Source: Salinisphaera hydrothermalis C41B8
Lineage (GTDB): Bacteria > Pseudomonadota > Gammaproteobacteria > Nevskiales > Salinisphaeraceae
DNA: 64,000 nt
NCBI RefSeq assembly: GCF_000732535.1
Contig: NZ_APNK01000006.1
Location: 62,001-126,000 of the forward strand
Direction: 5' to 3'
Numbering within the stretch: position 1 is the first letter of the stretch; the number at the start of each line of letters is the position of its first letter. The notes below the pieces were generated by a model that saw only the letters and a program-made list of their open reading frames with translations, made no database searches and had not been told where the DNA came from. Below, in pieces: positions 42,412 through 51,021 of this stretch. A program made the position numbers and the translations under genes.

Positions 42412-43572
42412 ATGGCCCCAACCGATGGCACGACATTCGTTCTTGTCGATACCCCGGATCGTGACGTCGTCTGGTCCCTGGATCACAGGATGCTCGGCCT
42501 CGGCGACGCGTACGCGTTTTCGATACGCCAGTACGTCCTGCACGGTGGCAAGCAGGAAGGTGTGTCGTTGATCGAGATCGATAACGGGCATCTGGTTTTT
42601 ACCGTTATCCCGACGCGGGGCATGGGCATTCTTGAGGCCCGCGCCGGCGACATCGCCCTGGGCTGGGATTCGCCGGTGCGGGAGGTCGTGAACCCTGCTT
42701 TCATCGACCTGGAGGCCCGCGGCGGGCTGGGCTGGCTGGACGGTTTCAATGAAATGCTGGTGCGCGGCGGTTTCGCGTGGTCCGGCCATCCCGGCCTGGA
42801 CGGCGAGCATCGGCTCACCCTGCATGGTCGCGCGGGCAACACGCCAGCCTCGCGCGTCGAGATTACGGTGGACCCCGAACCGCCGCACCGCATCCGCGTT
42901 CGCGGCGTGGTCCGCGAGGCCACGTTCAAGTTCGCCGATTTCGAGATGGCCACCGAGATCTCCACGCTGCCGGGCGAAGCCGCCTTCCGAATCTCGGATC
43001 GCCTTACCAATCGCAGCGACTACGAGCGCGAGTTCCAGATCCTCTACCACGGCAATTTCGGCCCGCCGCTGCTCGAAGAGAACGCGGCGTTCGTCGGCGC
43101 CATTCGCGACGTAGCACCGTTCAACACCTACGCCGCCCGTGATCTCGACAGCTGGCCCCGCTACCGCGGGCCCACCGGGCACTTCGACGAACAGGCCTAT
43201 ACGCTCTGGCCCTATGCCAACGACGACAACCGGACCACGGCCATGCTGCATAACGCGGCCGCCGATCGTGGCGTCGCGATTCGTTATCGCGTCGATCAAT
43301 TGCCCGGCCTGACGCTCTGGAAGAACACCGATACCCGGCAACAGGGCTACGTCACCGGCATCGAGCCGGGCAGCGGTTTTCCCTACAACCGGGCCATAGA
43401 ACGCGAGGCCGGACGCGTGCCGACACTCGCCCCCGGCGCTTCAAGAGAATTCGAGCTGGATTATGCGATTCTCGCCACCCGCGACCAGGTTACCGCGGTC
43501 GACGATGAAATCGCCGGGATCCGTGCCGGCCGCGAGACGCACATACATACCGAGCCGCCCGTGAAGCGATAG
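42412..43572 (+). CDS. DUF4432 (aldose-1-epimerase-like) protein
   Basis: A 386-aa protein with a beta-sandwich fold of the galactose mutarotase type, DUF4432 branch. Typical phrases are GVSLIEIDNGHLVFTVIPTRGMGILEA near the start, HGRAGNTPAS, EFQILYHGNFGPPLLEE and a YVTGIEPGSGFPYNR stretch with the catalytic-type Glu. It may epimerise or bind sugars. GGAGACG before ATG 42412 sets the start. It is not clearly linked to its neighbours. Confidence 0.85.
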   Translation: MAPTDGTTFVLVDTPDRDVVWSLDHRMLGLGDAYAFSIRQYVLHGGKQEGVSLIEIDNGHLVFTVIPTRGMGILEARAGDIALGWDSPVREVVNPAFIDLEARGGLGWLDGFNEMLVRGGFAWSGHPGLDGEHRLTLHGRAGNTPASRVEITVDPEPPHRIRVRGVVREATFKFADFEMATEISTLPGEAAFRISDRLTNRSDYEREFQILYHGNFGPPLLEENAAFVGAIRDVAPFNTYAARDLDSWPRYRGPTGHFDEQAYTLWPYANDDNRTTAMLHNAAADRGVAIRYRVDQLPGLTLWKNTDTRQQGYVTGIEPGSGFPYNRAIEREAGRVPTLAPGASREFELDYAILATRDQVTAVDDEIAGIRAGRETHIHTEPPVKR

Positions 43573-43700
43573 TCCGCGCGTGCTGCCGTCAGTAGTGCCA
43601 GCCGTCGTCGGCATGCGCAATAATCGGGAATCGGCCGTTAACGTCGTGCCGGCGTGCCGTCGTTGAGACCCGAACGGCCCGGTCGATCGAAGGTGGGTGC

Positions 43701-44978
43701 ATGAGTGTTACGGCGGACTTCCTGGCGACGAACCGAACCACGCTGAACCTGGCGGTTGCCCTGTTGCTGGGCGCGATCATCGGACTCGAGCGGGGCTGGG
43801 AAGCCCGCGAGCAACAGGCCGGGCAACGCATCGCCGGCATCCGGACCTTCGCCCTGATCGGTCTTCTTGGCGGTGTATCGGCCTTGCTGACCACCGAGGT
43901 CTCGCCCTGGGCTTTTCCCGTGCTGCTGGTCAGCGTCGTCGCGATTGCTCTGGTCGCGTTCAGCCAGCGCCTGGCGCATATCCAGAATTTCAGCATCACC
44001 AGCGTCATCGGCATTCTGTTGACGTTCTGCTACGGCGCCATGGCGGTGGCGATCGACCCGGCCGTGGCCGCGGCAGCCGCTGTGGTCACCGCCATCGTGC
44101 TGGACAACAAGGCCGAGATTCACGGGCTGGTCGAACGCCTGAAATCGTACGAGCTGGACGCCGCGCTCAAGCTGTTGCTGATCTCGGTGGTGATGCTGCC
44201 GTTGCTGCCCGATATCGGTATGGGTCCACGCGGGGTGCTCAACCCGTACCAGATCTGGTGGATGGTGGTGCTGATCGCCTCGATCTCCTTCGTCGGCTAT
44301 TTCGCGATCCGGGTCGCCGGGGTTCGCAAAGGCATTCTGTTCACCAGTCTGTTCGCCGGGCTGAGTTCATCCACGGCGTTGACCCTGCATTTCGCGCGTC
44401 AGTCGGCGCGCGCGCCCGAGCTGAGCCCGCAGTTCGCCACCGGCATCCTGATCGCCTGCGGCACGATGTTCCCGCGCATCTTCATCTATTGCGTGCTGAT
44501 CAACCGCCAGTTGCTGCCGTGGCTGGTCTGGCCGATCGCGGTGATGACGTTGCTCTTCTATATTCCGGCCGCCATCCTCTGGGCGCGCCAGACCGCGGAG
44601 CCAACCGTCAGCCAGCCGACGCTCAGCCAGAACCCGCTCGATCTCAATTCCGCGCTGCTGTTCGGCTTGTTGCTCACCGGCATTCTGGTGGTCGGTGAGT
44701 TCGCCCGCGAATGGCTGGGCAATACCGGGCTTTATGCGCTGGCGGCGGCCTCCGGCATCGCCGATGTGGATGCGATCACCCTGTCCCTCACCCGCATGTC
44801 GCAGCAATCGATCACCGTACAGACCGCGGTGATCGGCATCGTGATCGCCGCGGCGACCAACAACGTCGTCAAGCTCGGCATCGCGGCCGCTATCGGTCGA
44901 AAAAAACTCGCGCTCCGGGTCGCCGGCCCCATGCTCTTGTCGCTGCTCGCCGGGCTTGCCGTGGCCTGGCTGCAGTGA
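43701..44978 (+). CDS. MgtC/DUF4010 family membrane protein
   Basis: A 425-aa integral membrane protein. Residues 1-140 are MgtC/SapB-like (LLLGAIIGLERGWEAREQQAGQRIAGIRTFALIGLLGG), the rest is DUF4010 with repeated helices and the SGIADVDAITLSL...ATNNVVKLG signature near the C terminus. About 12 helices in total. Function is unknown; MgtC domains affect Mg2+ or cation homeostasis in other proteins. Confidence 0.9.
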   Translation: MSVTADFLATNRTTLNLAVALLLGAIIGLERGWEAREQQAGQRIAGIRTFALIGLLGGVSALLTTEVSPWAFPVLLVSVVAIALVAFSQRLAHIQNFSITSVIGILLTFCYGAMAVAIDPAVAAAAAVVTAIVLDNKAEIHGLVERLKSYELDAALKLLLISVVMLPLLPDIGMGPRGVLNPYQIWWMVVLIASISFVGYFAIRVAGVRKGILFTSLFAGLSSSTALTLHFARQSARAPELSPQFATGILIACGTMFPRIFIYCVLINRQLLPWLVWPIAVMTLLFYIPAAILWARQTAEPTVSQPTLSQNPLDLNSALLFGLLLTGILVVGEFAREWLGNTGLYALAAASGIADVDAITLSLTRMSQQSITVQTAVIGIVIAAATNNVVKLGIAAAIGRKKLALRVAGPMLLSLLAGLAVAWLQ

Positions 44979-45151
44979 ACCGGACACCCGCCGACACTTG
45001 GCCTCACCGTCGCCGCACAACGGGACTCGAATATAGGCACGATACATTCAGGAATTGGCGTATTGCCCAAACGGCGACACCGCCGGCCATCTAATCATCC
45101 AGCCGAAGCCATTATCCGACCGCCTCGGTCCCGCACATACGCGAAGAGCCT

Positions 45152-45182
45152 AAAAAAAAGCCCCGACCGTCGGGCCGGGGCT
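45152..45182 (-). terminator. Rho-independent terminator of the oxidoreductase gene
   Basis: On the minus strand AGCCCCGGCCCGACGGTCGGGGCT forms a hairpin (45159-45182) followed by eight U (45152-45159), 31 bp past the oxidoreductase stop. Confidence 0.9.
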
Positions 45183-45213
45183 GTCGCCGCTATCGACGCC
45201 GTGATCGACCTAT

Positions 45214-46227
45214 TCAGATATCGAGACAGATCTTGCCGAAGTGCTGGTTGGTTTCCTGGTAGCGGAACGCATCCGCCAGCTCGCTCAGCGGGAAGTGCTT
45301 GTCGATGACCGGATGAATATCGTTGGCTTCGACCGCGCGGACCATGTCCTGCTGCTGGCGCCGGTTGCCGACCAGCACGCCCTGCAGACGAATCTGCTTG
45401 GCCAGCATCGGCATCAGCGACATCTCGCCCGCCACGCCGGTCAGCACGCCGATCACGGCGATATGGCCGCCCACGCACACGGCGGTCATGGATTGTTCGA
45501 GCGTATGCGGCCCACCAACCTCGATCACGTGATCGACGCCGCGGCCACCGGTGAGATCGCGCGCGGTCTGGCCCCAGTTGGCGTCTTGCTTGTAGTTGAT
45601 CAGGTGGTCGGCGCCCAGCGCGCGCAAGCGCTCGAGCTTGTCATCGCGCGAGGAGGTGGCGATCACGGTGGCACCACAGCTCTTGGCGAACTGCAGGGCA
45701 AACACCGACACACCGCCGGTGCCCTGGACGAGTACGGTCTCGCCGGGCTGCAGCGCGCCGTCTTCCATCAACGCCCGCCAGGCGGTCAGGCCGGCGGTGG
45801 TCAGCGTCGCGGCCTCGGCCGGCGTGTAGTTGGCCGGTGCACGCGTAAAGGCCTGCGCTGACCGGGTCACGCGTTCGCGGGCATAGCCGTCGATGCCGTC
45901 GCCGGGCACGGTGTCGAAGCCTTCCACCTCGGCCTCGCCGTCGAGCCAGGTCGGGAAGAACGTGCTCACAACATGATCGCCCACGGCGAACTCGGTCACG
46001 CCCTCGCCGACCGCCTCGACATGGCCGGCGCCGTCGGCCATCGGGATACGGTCTTCGGTCACACCGCCCCAGAGCCCGGTAACCACGGCATAATCGTGGA
46101 AATTCAGTGAATTCGCCTTGAGCCGTACCGTGATTTCACCCGGCCCGGGCGCAGGCGCTTCGCGCTGTTCGCTACGCACGTTGTCATAGCCACTGCCAAC
46201 ACCGACCACAATCGCTTGATTCGACAT
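45214..46227 (-). CDS. Zinc-free MDR/quinone-oxidoreductase-like NADPH enzyme
   Basis: A 337-aa member of the medium-chain dehydrogenase family: GEITVRLKANSLNFHDYAVVTG, DGAGHVEAVGEGVTEFAVGDHV, LTTAGLTAWRAL, nucleotide-binding VLVQGTGGVSVFALQFAKSCGATVIATSS, and VIEVGGPHTLEQS. The structural Cys4 and catalytic zinc ligands of alcohol dehydrogenases are missing, so a quinone/enone reductase is likely. ATG 46227 has AAAGGAG upstream. The ArsR gene lies upstream on the same strand and a palindrome separates them. Confidence 0.88.
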   Translation of the reverse strand: MSNQAIVVGVGSGYDNVRSEQREAPAPGPGEITVRLKANSLNFHDYAVVTGLWGGVTEDRIPMADGAGHVEAVGEGVTEFAVGDHVVSTFFPTWLDGEAEVEGFDTVPGDGIDGYARERVTRSAQAFTRAPANYTPAEAATLTTAGLTAWRALMEDGALQPGETVLVQGTGGVSVFALQFAKSCGATVIATSSRDDKLERLRALGADHLINYKQDANWGQTARDLTGGRGVDHVIEVGGPHTLEQSMTAVCVGGHIAVIGVLTGVAGEMSLMPMLAKQIRLQGVLVGNRRQQQDMVRAVEANDIHPVIDKHFPLSELADAFRYQETNQHFGKICLDI

Positions 46228-46249
46228 ATCTGGCTCCTTTCGATTCGTT

Positions 46250-46269
46250 ATTTCGTTAACTGACGAAAT
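46250..46269. promoter_or_regulatory. ArsR-type operator palindrome
   Basis: ATTTCGT-TAACTG-ACGAAAT is a 20-bp inverted repeat with 7-bp arms, placed 22 bp upstream of the oxidoreductase start and downstream of the ArsR stop. Its spacing is typical of ArsR-family sites. Confidence 0.65.
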
Positions 46270-46285
46270 GTTTGGGCCTACGGTA

Positions 46286-46585
46286 TCAAACCATGCGGCG
46301 GATGTCGTCCAGCAAGGCCTCGATCGCCGGTTCATTGCGGCGGTAATACGTCCATTTGCCGATCCGCGTGGCACAAACCAGCTCCGCGCGCTGGAGAATC
46401 GCCAGATGCGTCGAGGCCGTGGACGGCGACAACCCGGCCTTGTGCTGGATATGACTGACGCAGACGCCGATGCCCACCGGATCACCATGCGCCTGCGGCG
46501 GAAACTGTGTGTCCGGCTCGCGCAGCCAGGTCATGATCTGCAGGCGCGTATCGCTGGCCAGAGCCTTGAGTTGATCCACCATCAT
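46286..46585 (-). CDS. ArsR-family transcriptional regulator
   Basis: A 99-aa winged-helix protein: MMVDQLKALASDTRLQIMTWL, recognition helix GLSPSTASTHLAILQRAELV, and wing ATRIGKWTYYRRNEPAIEALLDDI. No CxC metal motif is seen (the single Cys in GVCVSH is isolated), so it may sense something other than arsenic, for example a redox or quinone signal. It is upstream of, and probably represses, the oxidoreductase gene through the 46250-46269 palindrome. Start at the MM pair is by homology; the frame continues 50 codons upstream without homology. Confidence 0.85.
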   Translation of the reverse strand: MMVDQLKALASDTRLQIMTWLREPDTQFPPQAHGDPVGIGVCVSHIQHKAGLSPSTASTHLAILQRAELVCATRIGKWTYYRRNEPAIEALLDDIRRMV

Positions 46586-46807
46586 TCGGCCTACGATAAA
46601 GGCTTCGCCGCGGCCTGTCTTCGAGGGCTCATCCCCGCCGACGCCGCCATCGGCCAATCCATTGTGCGCCAAGGAATTCTCGCCCAAAACGGGGCGGTTG
46701 TTCGGCCCGTCGGGCCCCGGTAAGGTCCGAAACAAACGATGCGCCGGCCCAGCCAGGCCCAGGGCTGGTCATCACCGGCAGGTCCACAGCCAAGAGAACA
46801 ACAATCG

Positions 46808-48397
46808 ATGACACCGCCGGGGGTTTTACATTACCACCACGACCGCTGCGATCTGCGCGGGGCTGCCGTACTGGCCTTCCTGGGCGGTCTGGTCTTGCTG
46901 GGCATCGTCCTGCCCGTCGTACACGGCGCGATCTCGAACGACGTGGCGTTGACGGCCATGGCGGCTGCGGTCGTGCTGTGGCTCGGCGTCTGGGGCGCCT
47001 ACGGCTGGCGCGCCCGGGCAGCGCGTGGGCGCGAGGAAACGGTGCACTTCGACGACACCGGCTTCGAATCCCGTTTGTTCGGCCGTGTTGCCTTTGCCGA
47101 CGTGCAGCGGCATGCCACCGGGCGCGATATGGGCCTGTGGCGCTGGGAGGTCTCGGCGCCGTCGCTCACGCTCAAGCTCGCCAACCGGCCACGGCTACAT
47201 TTCCATCTCGACAAACGTCATTATTGCGACGACCTGCTCGACTATGTCGCGTTCATCGAGGCAACACTCGCGGGGATCGAGAGCAAGCGTCACAACGCCA
47301 CCCTGCCGGGACGCGCCCTGCTGTTCGACGGGCCCGACACGGCACGCGATCCCGCCATGGCCACCGCCCGAACCGCTCGCGAGCCGGCGACCGAGGCGAC
47401 CACGCGCGATGTCGAGGCCGCTGACACCCGCCGACGCCGAGCCCGCACCGCAAGAAAGAACAACGCGCCGGCCGACCGGGCATCGGCCCGCCAGAGCAGC
47501 TCCGCCGCCGATCTGAGCCGCGCCAACACGGCGGCCCGTCGGCGCCTGCGCGAACAGCTCAAGAAAAACAGCAAGTGGATCGCGCTGGCCGGCATCCTGT
47601 TGCCGCTGAGCTATAGCATTCGCGCCTGCGACCCGGGCTGGATCAAGTCGATCGTCGACCCGAGCCCGTTCCAGGGCATGGCCGAACGCGCGCCGGTGGT
47701 GCTTAAACAAACCACCAACCGGCTGCAACGAGCCGTGGCCAAAAAAGGGCCGGTCTATGCCTGGACCCATGCCGACAACGCCGACCTCAAGCCCGTGCTG
47801 GCGCCCAACATCAACGCCCGGCATATCGGCAGCAAGATGCTGGATATGATGAGCACCGCGAACAGCATCACGGAATTCCTGATCAACGGCGAAGCCGAGG
47901 GCTATCGCATGGGCGTGCAGCACGACGGCACGCTCACGCTCGCCCCGTATTCGGCGATTTCCCTGCAACCGATGCCGGGTGAGCACACGCTGTCGTTCTT
48001 TCTGCTGGCGCCCAAAGGCGTTACCACGAAAGACCTGGGCGGCCGCACGCCACCGCAACTGAGCTGGCGCGTGCGTTATCGCGACGCCGCCGATATACCG
48101 GACCAGCTGCGTCAACTCACCGGCCAGCTACCCATGCCGATCATCGCGCGCTGGCTGAAAATGACGCCCGCGCCGCGCCTGGTCGTCGCCGCCTCGCGTT
48201 ATCAGGGCATGACGGACAAAGATTTCCAGGCCGCCATCGACGTCGTGACGCAGGATTTGAAACGCCGGGGTATCGATACCGACAGCTTCGAGATCCATCG
48301 CTTTGCCGATGGCACGGTCGACCCGCCCCGGGCCGCCGATGTCACGCGCCCGACCCGCCCATCAAACCGGAGCGTCGCCCCCGATGTCGTCGAATAA
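46808..48397 (+). CDS. Uncharacterised membrane protein, first gene of a three-gene operon
   Basis: A 529-aa protein I do not recognise. Two N-terminal helices (about 18-40 and 45-66), then a compact domain with a PH-like or bPH2-like look (ETVHFDDTGFESRLFGRVAFADVQRHATGRD...LHFHLDKRHYCDDLLDYVAFIE), an Arg/Ala/Ser-rich linker at about 185-255, a third helix (WIALAGILLPLSYSI, about 257-272) and a ~250-residue C-terminal region with KTTNRLQRAV and LMPMPIIARW-like parts but no known motif. The next gene starts inside its last 14 bp. Membrane location is clear; function is not. Confidence 0.75.
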   Translation: MTPPGVLHYHHDRCDLRGAAVLAFLGGLVLLGIVLPVVHGAISNDVALTAMAAAVVLWLGVWGAYGWRARAARGREETVHFDDTGFESRLFGRVAFADVQRHATGRDMGLWRWEVSAPSLTLKLANRPRLHFHLDKRHYCDDLLDYVAFIEATLAGIESKRHNATLPGRALLFDGPDTARDPAMATARTAREPATEATTRDVEAADTRRRRARTARKNNAPADRASARQSSSAADLSRANTAARRRLREQLKKNSKWIALAGILLPLSYSIRACDPGWIKSIVDPSPFQGMAERAPVVLKQTTNRLQRAVAKKGPVYAWTHADNADLKPVLAPNINARHIGSKMLDMMSTANSITEFLINGEAEGYRMGVQHDGTLTLAPYSAISLQPMPGEHTLSFFLLAPKGVTTKDLGGRTPPQLSWRVRYRDAADIPDQLRQLTGQLPMPIIARWLKMTPAPRLVVAASRYQGMTDKDFQAAIDVVTQDLKRRGIDTDSFEIHRFADGTVDPPRAADVTRPTRPSNRSVAPDVVE

Positions 48398-49619
48398 GTC
48401 CGCCCCGCCCTATCCGGAACGCACCGGCGCCGTATTCTGCGTCCGGGCGACCTGTCGCGATCTGCAGCAGATGCCGGTCGAAGACGGCATCTCGCTCGGC
48501 CGCCTGCGCACCGACGGCGGCGTTTTCTTCTTCAATCGTGCTCAATTCGACGAGGCCGCGTTAGCCCAGGGCCTGAAGCACGACGAATCGGTCGTCATCG
48601 GCGCCCACCGGCTGCATGACGGCAGCGCCTGGCTGCACTGGCTGGTGCGCGACAACGGCAAGGCCTGGGCGCCTCAATCGGGACAACGCCGTTGGTTGGC
48701 CCCGCTGGTGCTGTTGTTGTGCCCGGTACCGATCGTGGCCGCTTTGATGCTGCCGTTCGGCGTCAATCTATTCGTGGTGTTGTTTCAGATCGTGCTGTTC
48801 TCGGTTGGCGGTTTTGCCGGCGCCTGGGCGATCTATCGACTGGCGCTGATGGCCCATCCCGGGCGCCGGCGTTTGGCGCGCCTGTTCCACGCCGCGCGCG
48901 CCGGCGAGCCGATCGCGACCCATCAGCCACCGGCCCATCGCACGCCGCAGCGGCTGCAACTCGACGACGGCCTGCATCGCGACTTCGGACTGCTGCAGGG
49001 TCGGCTCGATCATGTCTCGGTCAAGCAAGAAACGTATGGCAGCGGTCGCTACAGCTATCAGATGCTCGAATATCACTTATCCTGCGGTGGCGCGCCGTTT
49101 TCGATCCACTCCCGTACCGGCGCCGGCGAGTGGCGTACCCTGCTCGACCCGGTGCTGATCCGCCGGGCGCCGCTGTTTCTGGCGGCCGGCGATCATGTTT
49201 CGCTGCTCACGCTGGCGGCAGATGGCGAAATCCACGGCTTGCTGAATGAAAGCGACGGCATCGCGCATGTCACCTACAAGGGCACACTGCATACGCCGTT
49301 GGCGCGGCGCGCCATCCAGCTCTTTGTCCTGTTTATCCTGGTATTCATGACCGGTGTCGGGTTCACGCTGTCCGCCATCGACTGGATATCCCGTGGCGTC
49401 GGCCCCGACTACTGGGACTGGATGGAGCTCATGCACCTGAGCCTCGCCATGTTGCTGATCATGACGCTGCTGTTCTGCGGCTTGGGGTTGATCGGCGAGC
49501 GCATCCATCACTTCTACTTCCGGCGCAAACAAGCCCGGCCGATCGAGAAGATCCTCGGCATCGCCTTCGGCTGGCGGCTGCGGGCCGGGCGCAGCGCCAC
49601 GCTCAACGAGTATTCCTGA
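48384..49619 (+). CDS. Uncharacterised membrane protein, second gene of the operon
   Basis: A 411-aa protein without a recognised family. It begins with a soluble segment (VFCVRATCRDLQQMPVEDGISLGRLRTDGGVFFFNRAQFDEAAL), has a pair of helices at about 95-140 (LAPLVLLLCPVPIVAALMLPFG and LFQIVLFSVGGFAGAWAIY), a middle beta-rich region with YSYQMLEYHLSCGGAPFSIHS, and two more helices at about 315-340 and 360-385. Overlap with gene one (14 bp) and a 2-bp gap to gene three indicate one message and joint function. Confidence 0.72.
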   Translation: MSSNKSAPPYPERTGAVFCVRATCRDLQQMPVEDGISLGRLRTDGGVFFFNRAQFDEAALAQGLKHDESVVIGAHRLHDGSAWLHWLVRDNGKAWAPQSGQRRWLAPLVLLLCPVPIVAALMLPFGVNLFVVLFQIVLFSVGGFAGAWAIYRLALMAHPGRRRLARLFHAARAGEPIATHQPPAHRTPQRLQLDDGLHRDFGLLQGRLDHVSVKQETYGSGRYSYQMLEYHLSCGGAPFSIHSRTGAGEWRTLLDPVLIRRAPLFLAAGDHVSLLTLAADGEIHGLLNESDGIAHVTYKGTLHTPLARRAIQLFVLFILVFMTGVGFTLSAIDWISRGVGPDYWDWMELMHLSLAMLLIMTLLFCGLGLIGERIHHFYFRRKQARPIEKILGIAFGWRLRAGRSATLNEYS

Positions 49620-49621
49620 TC

Positions 49622-50899
49622 ATGGTGCCGACCTGGATACGACCCTGGCTGCTCGCGGCCTTGTTCAGCTACGGCGTGTTCGCCATGTACTGGTATTTCA
49701 TGGCCGGATTCGCACACGGCTGGCAATACGGCGACCGCCGCATGCTCGACACCCGGCTCGCCGAGCCGGTGGACTGGGACAGCCTCGAGGCCGCGGCCGC
49801 CGGCGACGACAGCTTGCTCACGGTGAACTCGCATGGCCGCGACCCGGAAGCCGAATCCTGCATGCAGGCCGGAGACTGCCAGACCCAGTGTCAGGCCGCC
49901 GGGCAAGTCACCGCCGGACCGGATCAGCCCGTGCTCAATTGTCTGGTCAGGCCGCCAAAAATCGACCCGAACGACCGTCAACAGCAGATCGAACGGCTCA
50001 TACGTCGCAGCCACCCCAAGGGGCTGACCTATGTACTGCGCCGCCACGATCGGCAATTGGCCGTGGTGGCCCGCCTGCAAGGCGAGGCCGAAGCGCTGGC
50101 CTGTGGTGCGAGCGGGCGCTGCTATCTGGTCGCCGAGCTGCCCAATTTATCCGATAACACCGTATTCGTATCGGACGATTTCGGGCAACACTGGCGGCTG
50201 GCCGCCCAGCAGACGCTGAAAAAAGCCTACACGCCGAAAATTGTCGCGATCGACGGCGAACGGGTATGGCTGAAGGGCTTCAAGCGTTTGTATCGGTCGT
50301 CCGACGGCGGGCGTCACTGGCAGGTCCTGATCGACACGGATCGCGTGATGGCCTATCACCCCGAACTGCTGACGTCGTCGCTGTACAACGACAACATGAC
50401 CGATCATTTCGACTGGTACATGGATGACAGCGGCCGGCTTTATGCGGTCACCGGCGGCCAATACCGGCGCGCGCCGAATACCGTGATGTACCAGATCGAT
50501 GCCGACAGCGGCGAGCTGTTGGCCGCCACGAAATACGACGGCGCCTTCATCGACATCGAACGCAGCCCCACAGGAGCGCTGTTCGGCATCTTCCGCTCGA
50601 ACACACCCGAGCGCTACACCCTCTATCGCCTGCGCGCCGGCGAACTGCAGCCGCTGGTGGAAACCGGCAACGAACGCATGAGTTCGCTGCGCGCCGGCGG
50701 CCGACTGCTGATGTTCAATCGCGGCCAGAACGACGGCGAATTTATCGCCCTGAGCCGCGATGGCGGGCGCCACTGGCGGCCCATGAATACGTTCTACTTC
50801 GACCAGCGCATGCTGTTCGACCCGACCGGCGGCGGCTTTCTGCACATCGGCTACAAGAACCGCGGCACGCAATATCCCTACCACTGGCAACAGCCCTAG
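49622..50899 (+). CDS. Membrane-anchored BNR/Asp-box beta-propeller protein, third gene of the operon
   Basis: A 425-aa protein with one N-terminal helix (about 7-27) and a large domain carrying Asp-box repeats: SDDFGQHWRL, SSDGGRHWQVL and SRDGGRHWRPM, the S-x-D-x-G-x-x-W signature of sialidase-type beta-propellers. Catalytic sialidase residues are not apparent, so a binding or sensing role is as likely as hydrolysis. A Cys-rich stretch (ESCMQAGDCQTQCQAAG, about 78-96) follows the anchor. Probably works with the two preceding proteins at the cell envelope. Confidence 0.75.
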   Translation: MVPTWIRPWLLAALFSYGVFAMYWYFMAGFAHGWQYGDRRMLDTRLAEPVDWDSLEAAAAGDDSLLTVNSHGRDPEAESCMQAGDCQTQCQAAGQVTAGPDQPVLNCLVRPPKIDPNDRQQQIERLIRRSHPKGLTYVLRRHDRQLAVVARLQGEAEALACGASGRCYLVAELPNLSDNTVFVSDDFGQHWRLAAQQTLKKAYTPKIVAIDGERVWLKGFKRLYRSSDGGRHWQVLIDTDRVMAYHPELLTSSLYNDNMTDHFDWYMDDSGRLYAVTGGQYRRAPNTVMYQIDADSGELLAATKYDGAFIDIERSPTGALFGIFRSNTPERYTLYRLRAGELQPLVETGNERMSSLRAGGRLLMFNRGQNDGEFIALSRDGGRHWRPMNTFYFDQRMLFDPTGGGFLHIGYKNRGTQYPYHWQQP

Positions 50900-51021
50900 C
50901 GCTCGCCTATGGCGGGAGGCTCGTCTCACGCGGCCGCCTCCGCCTGCTGCATCGAATCGCCGCCGGGCGGCTCGCGCCTGCGGAACAAGCACCCGCTCTG
51001 TCGATCATGCGATCATGATGG

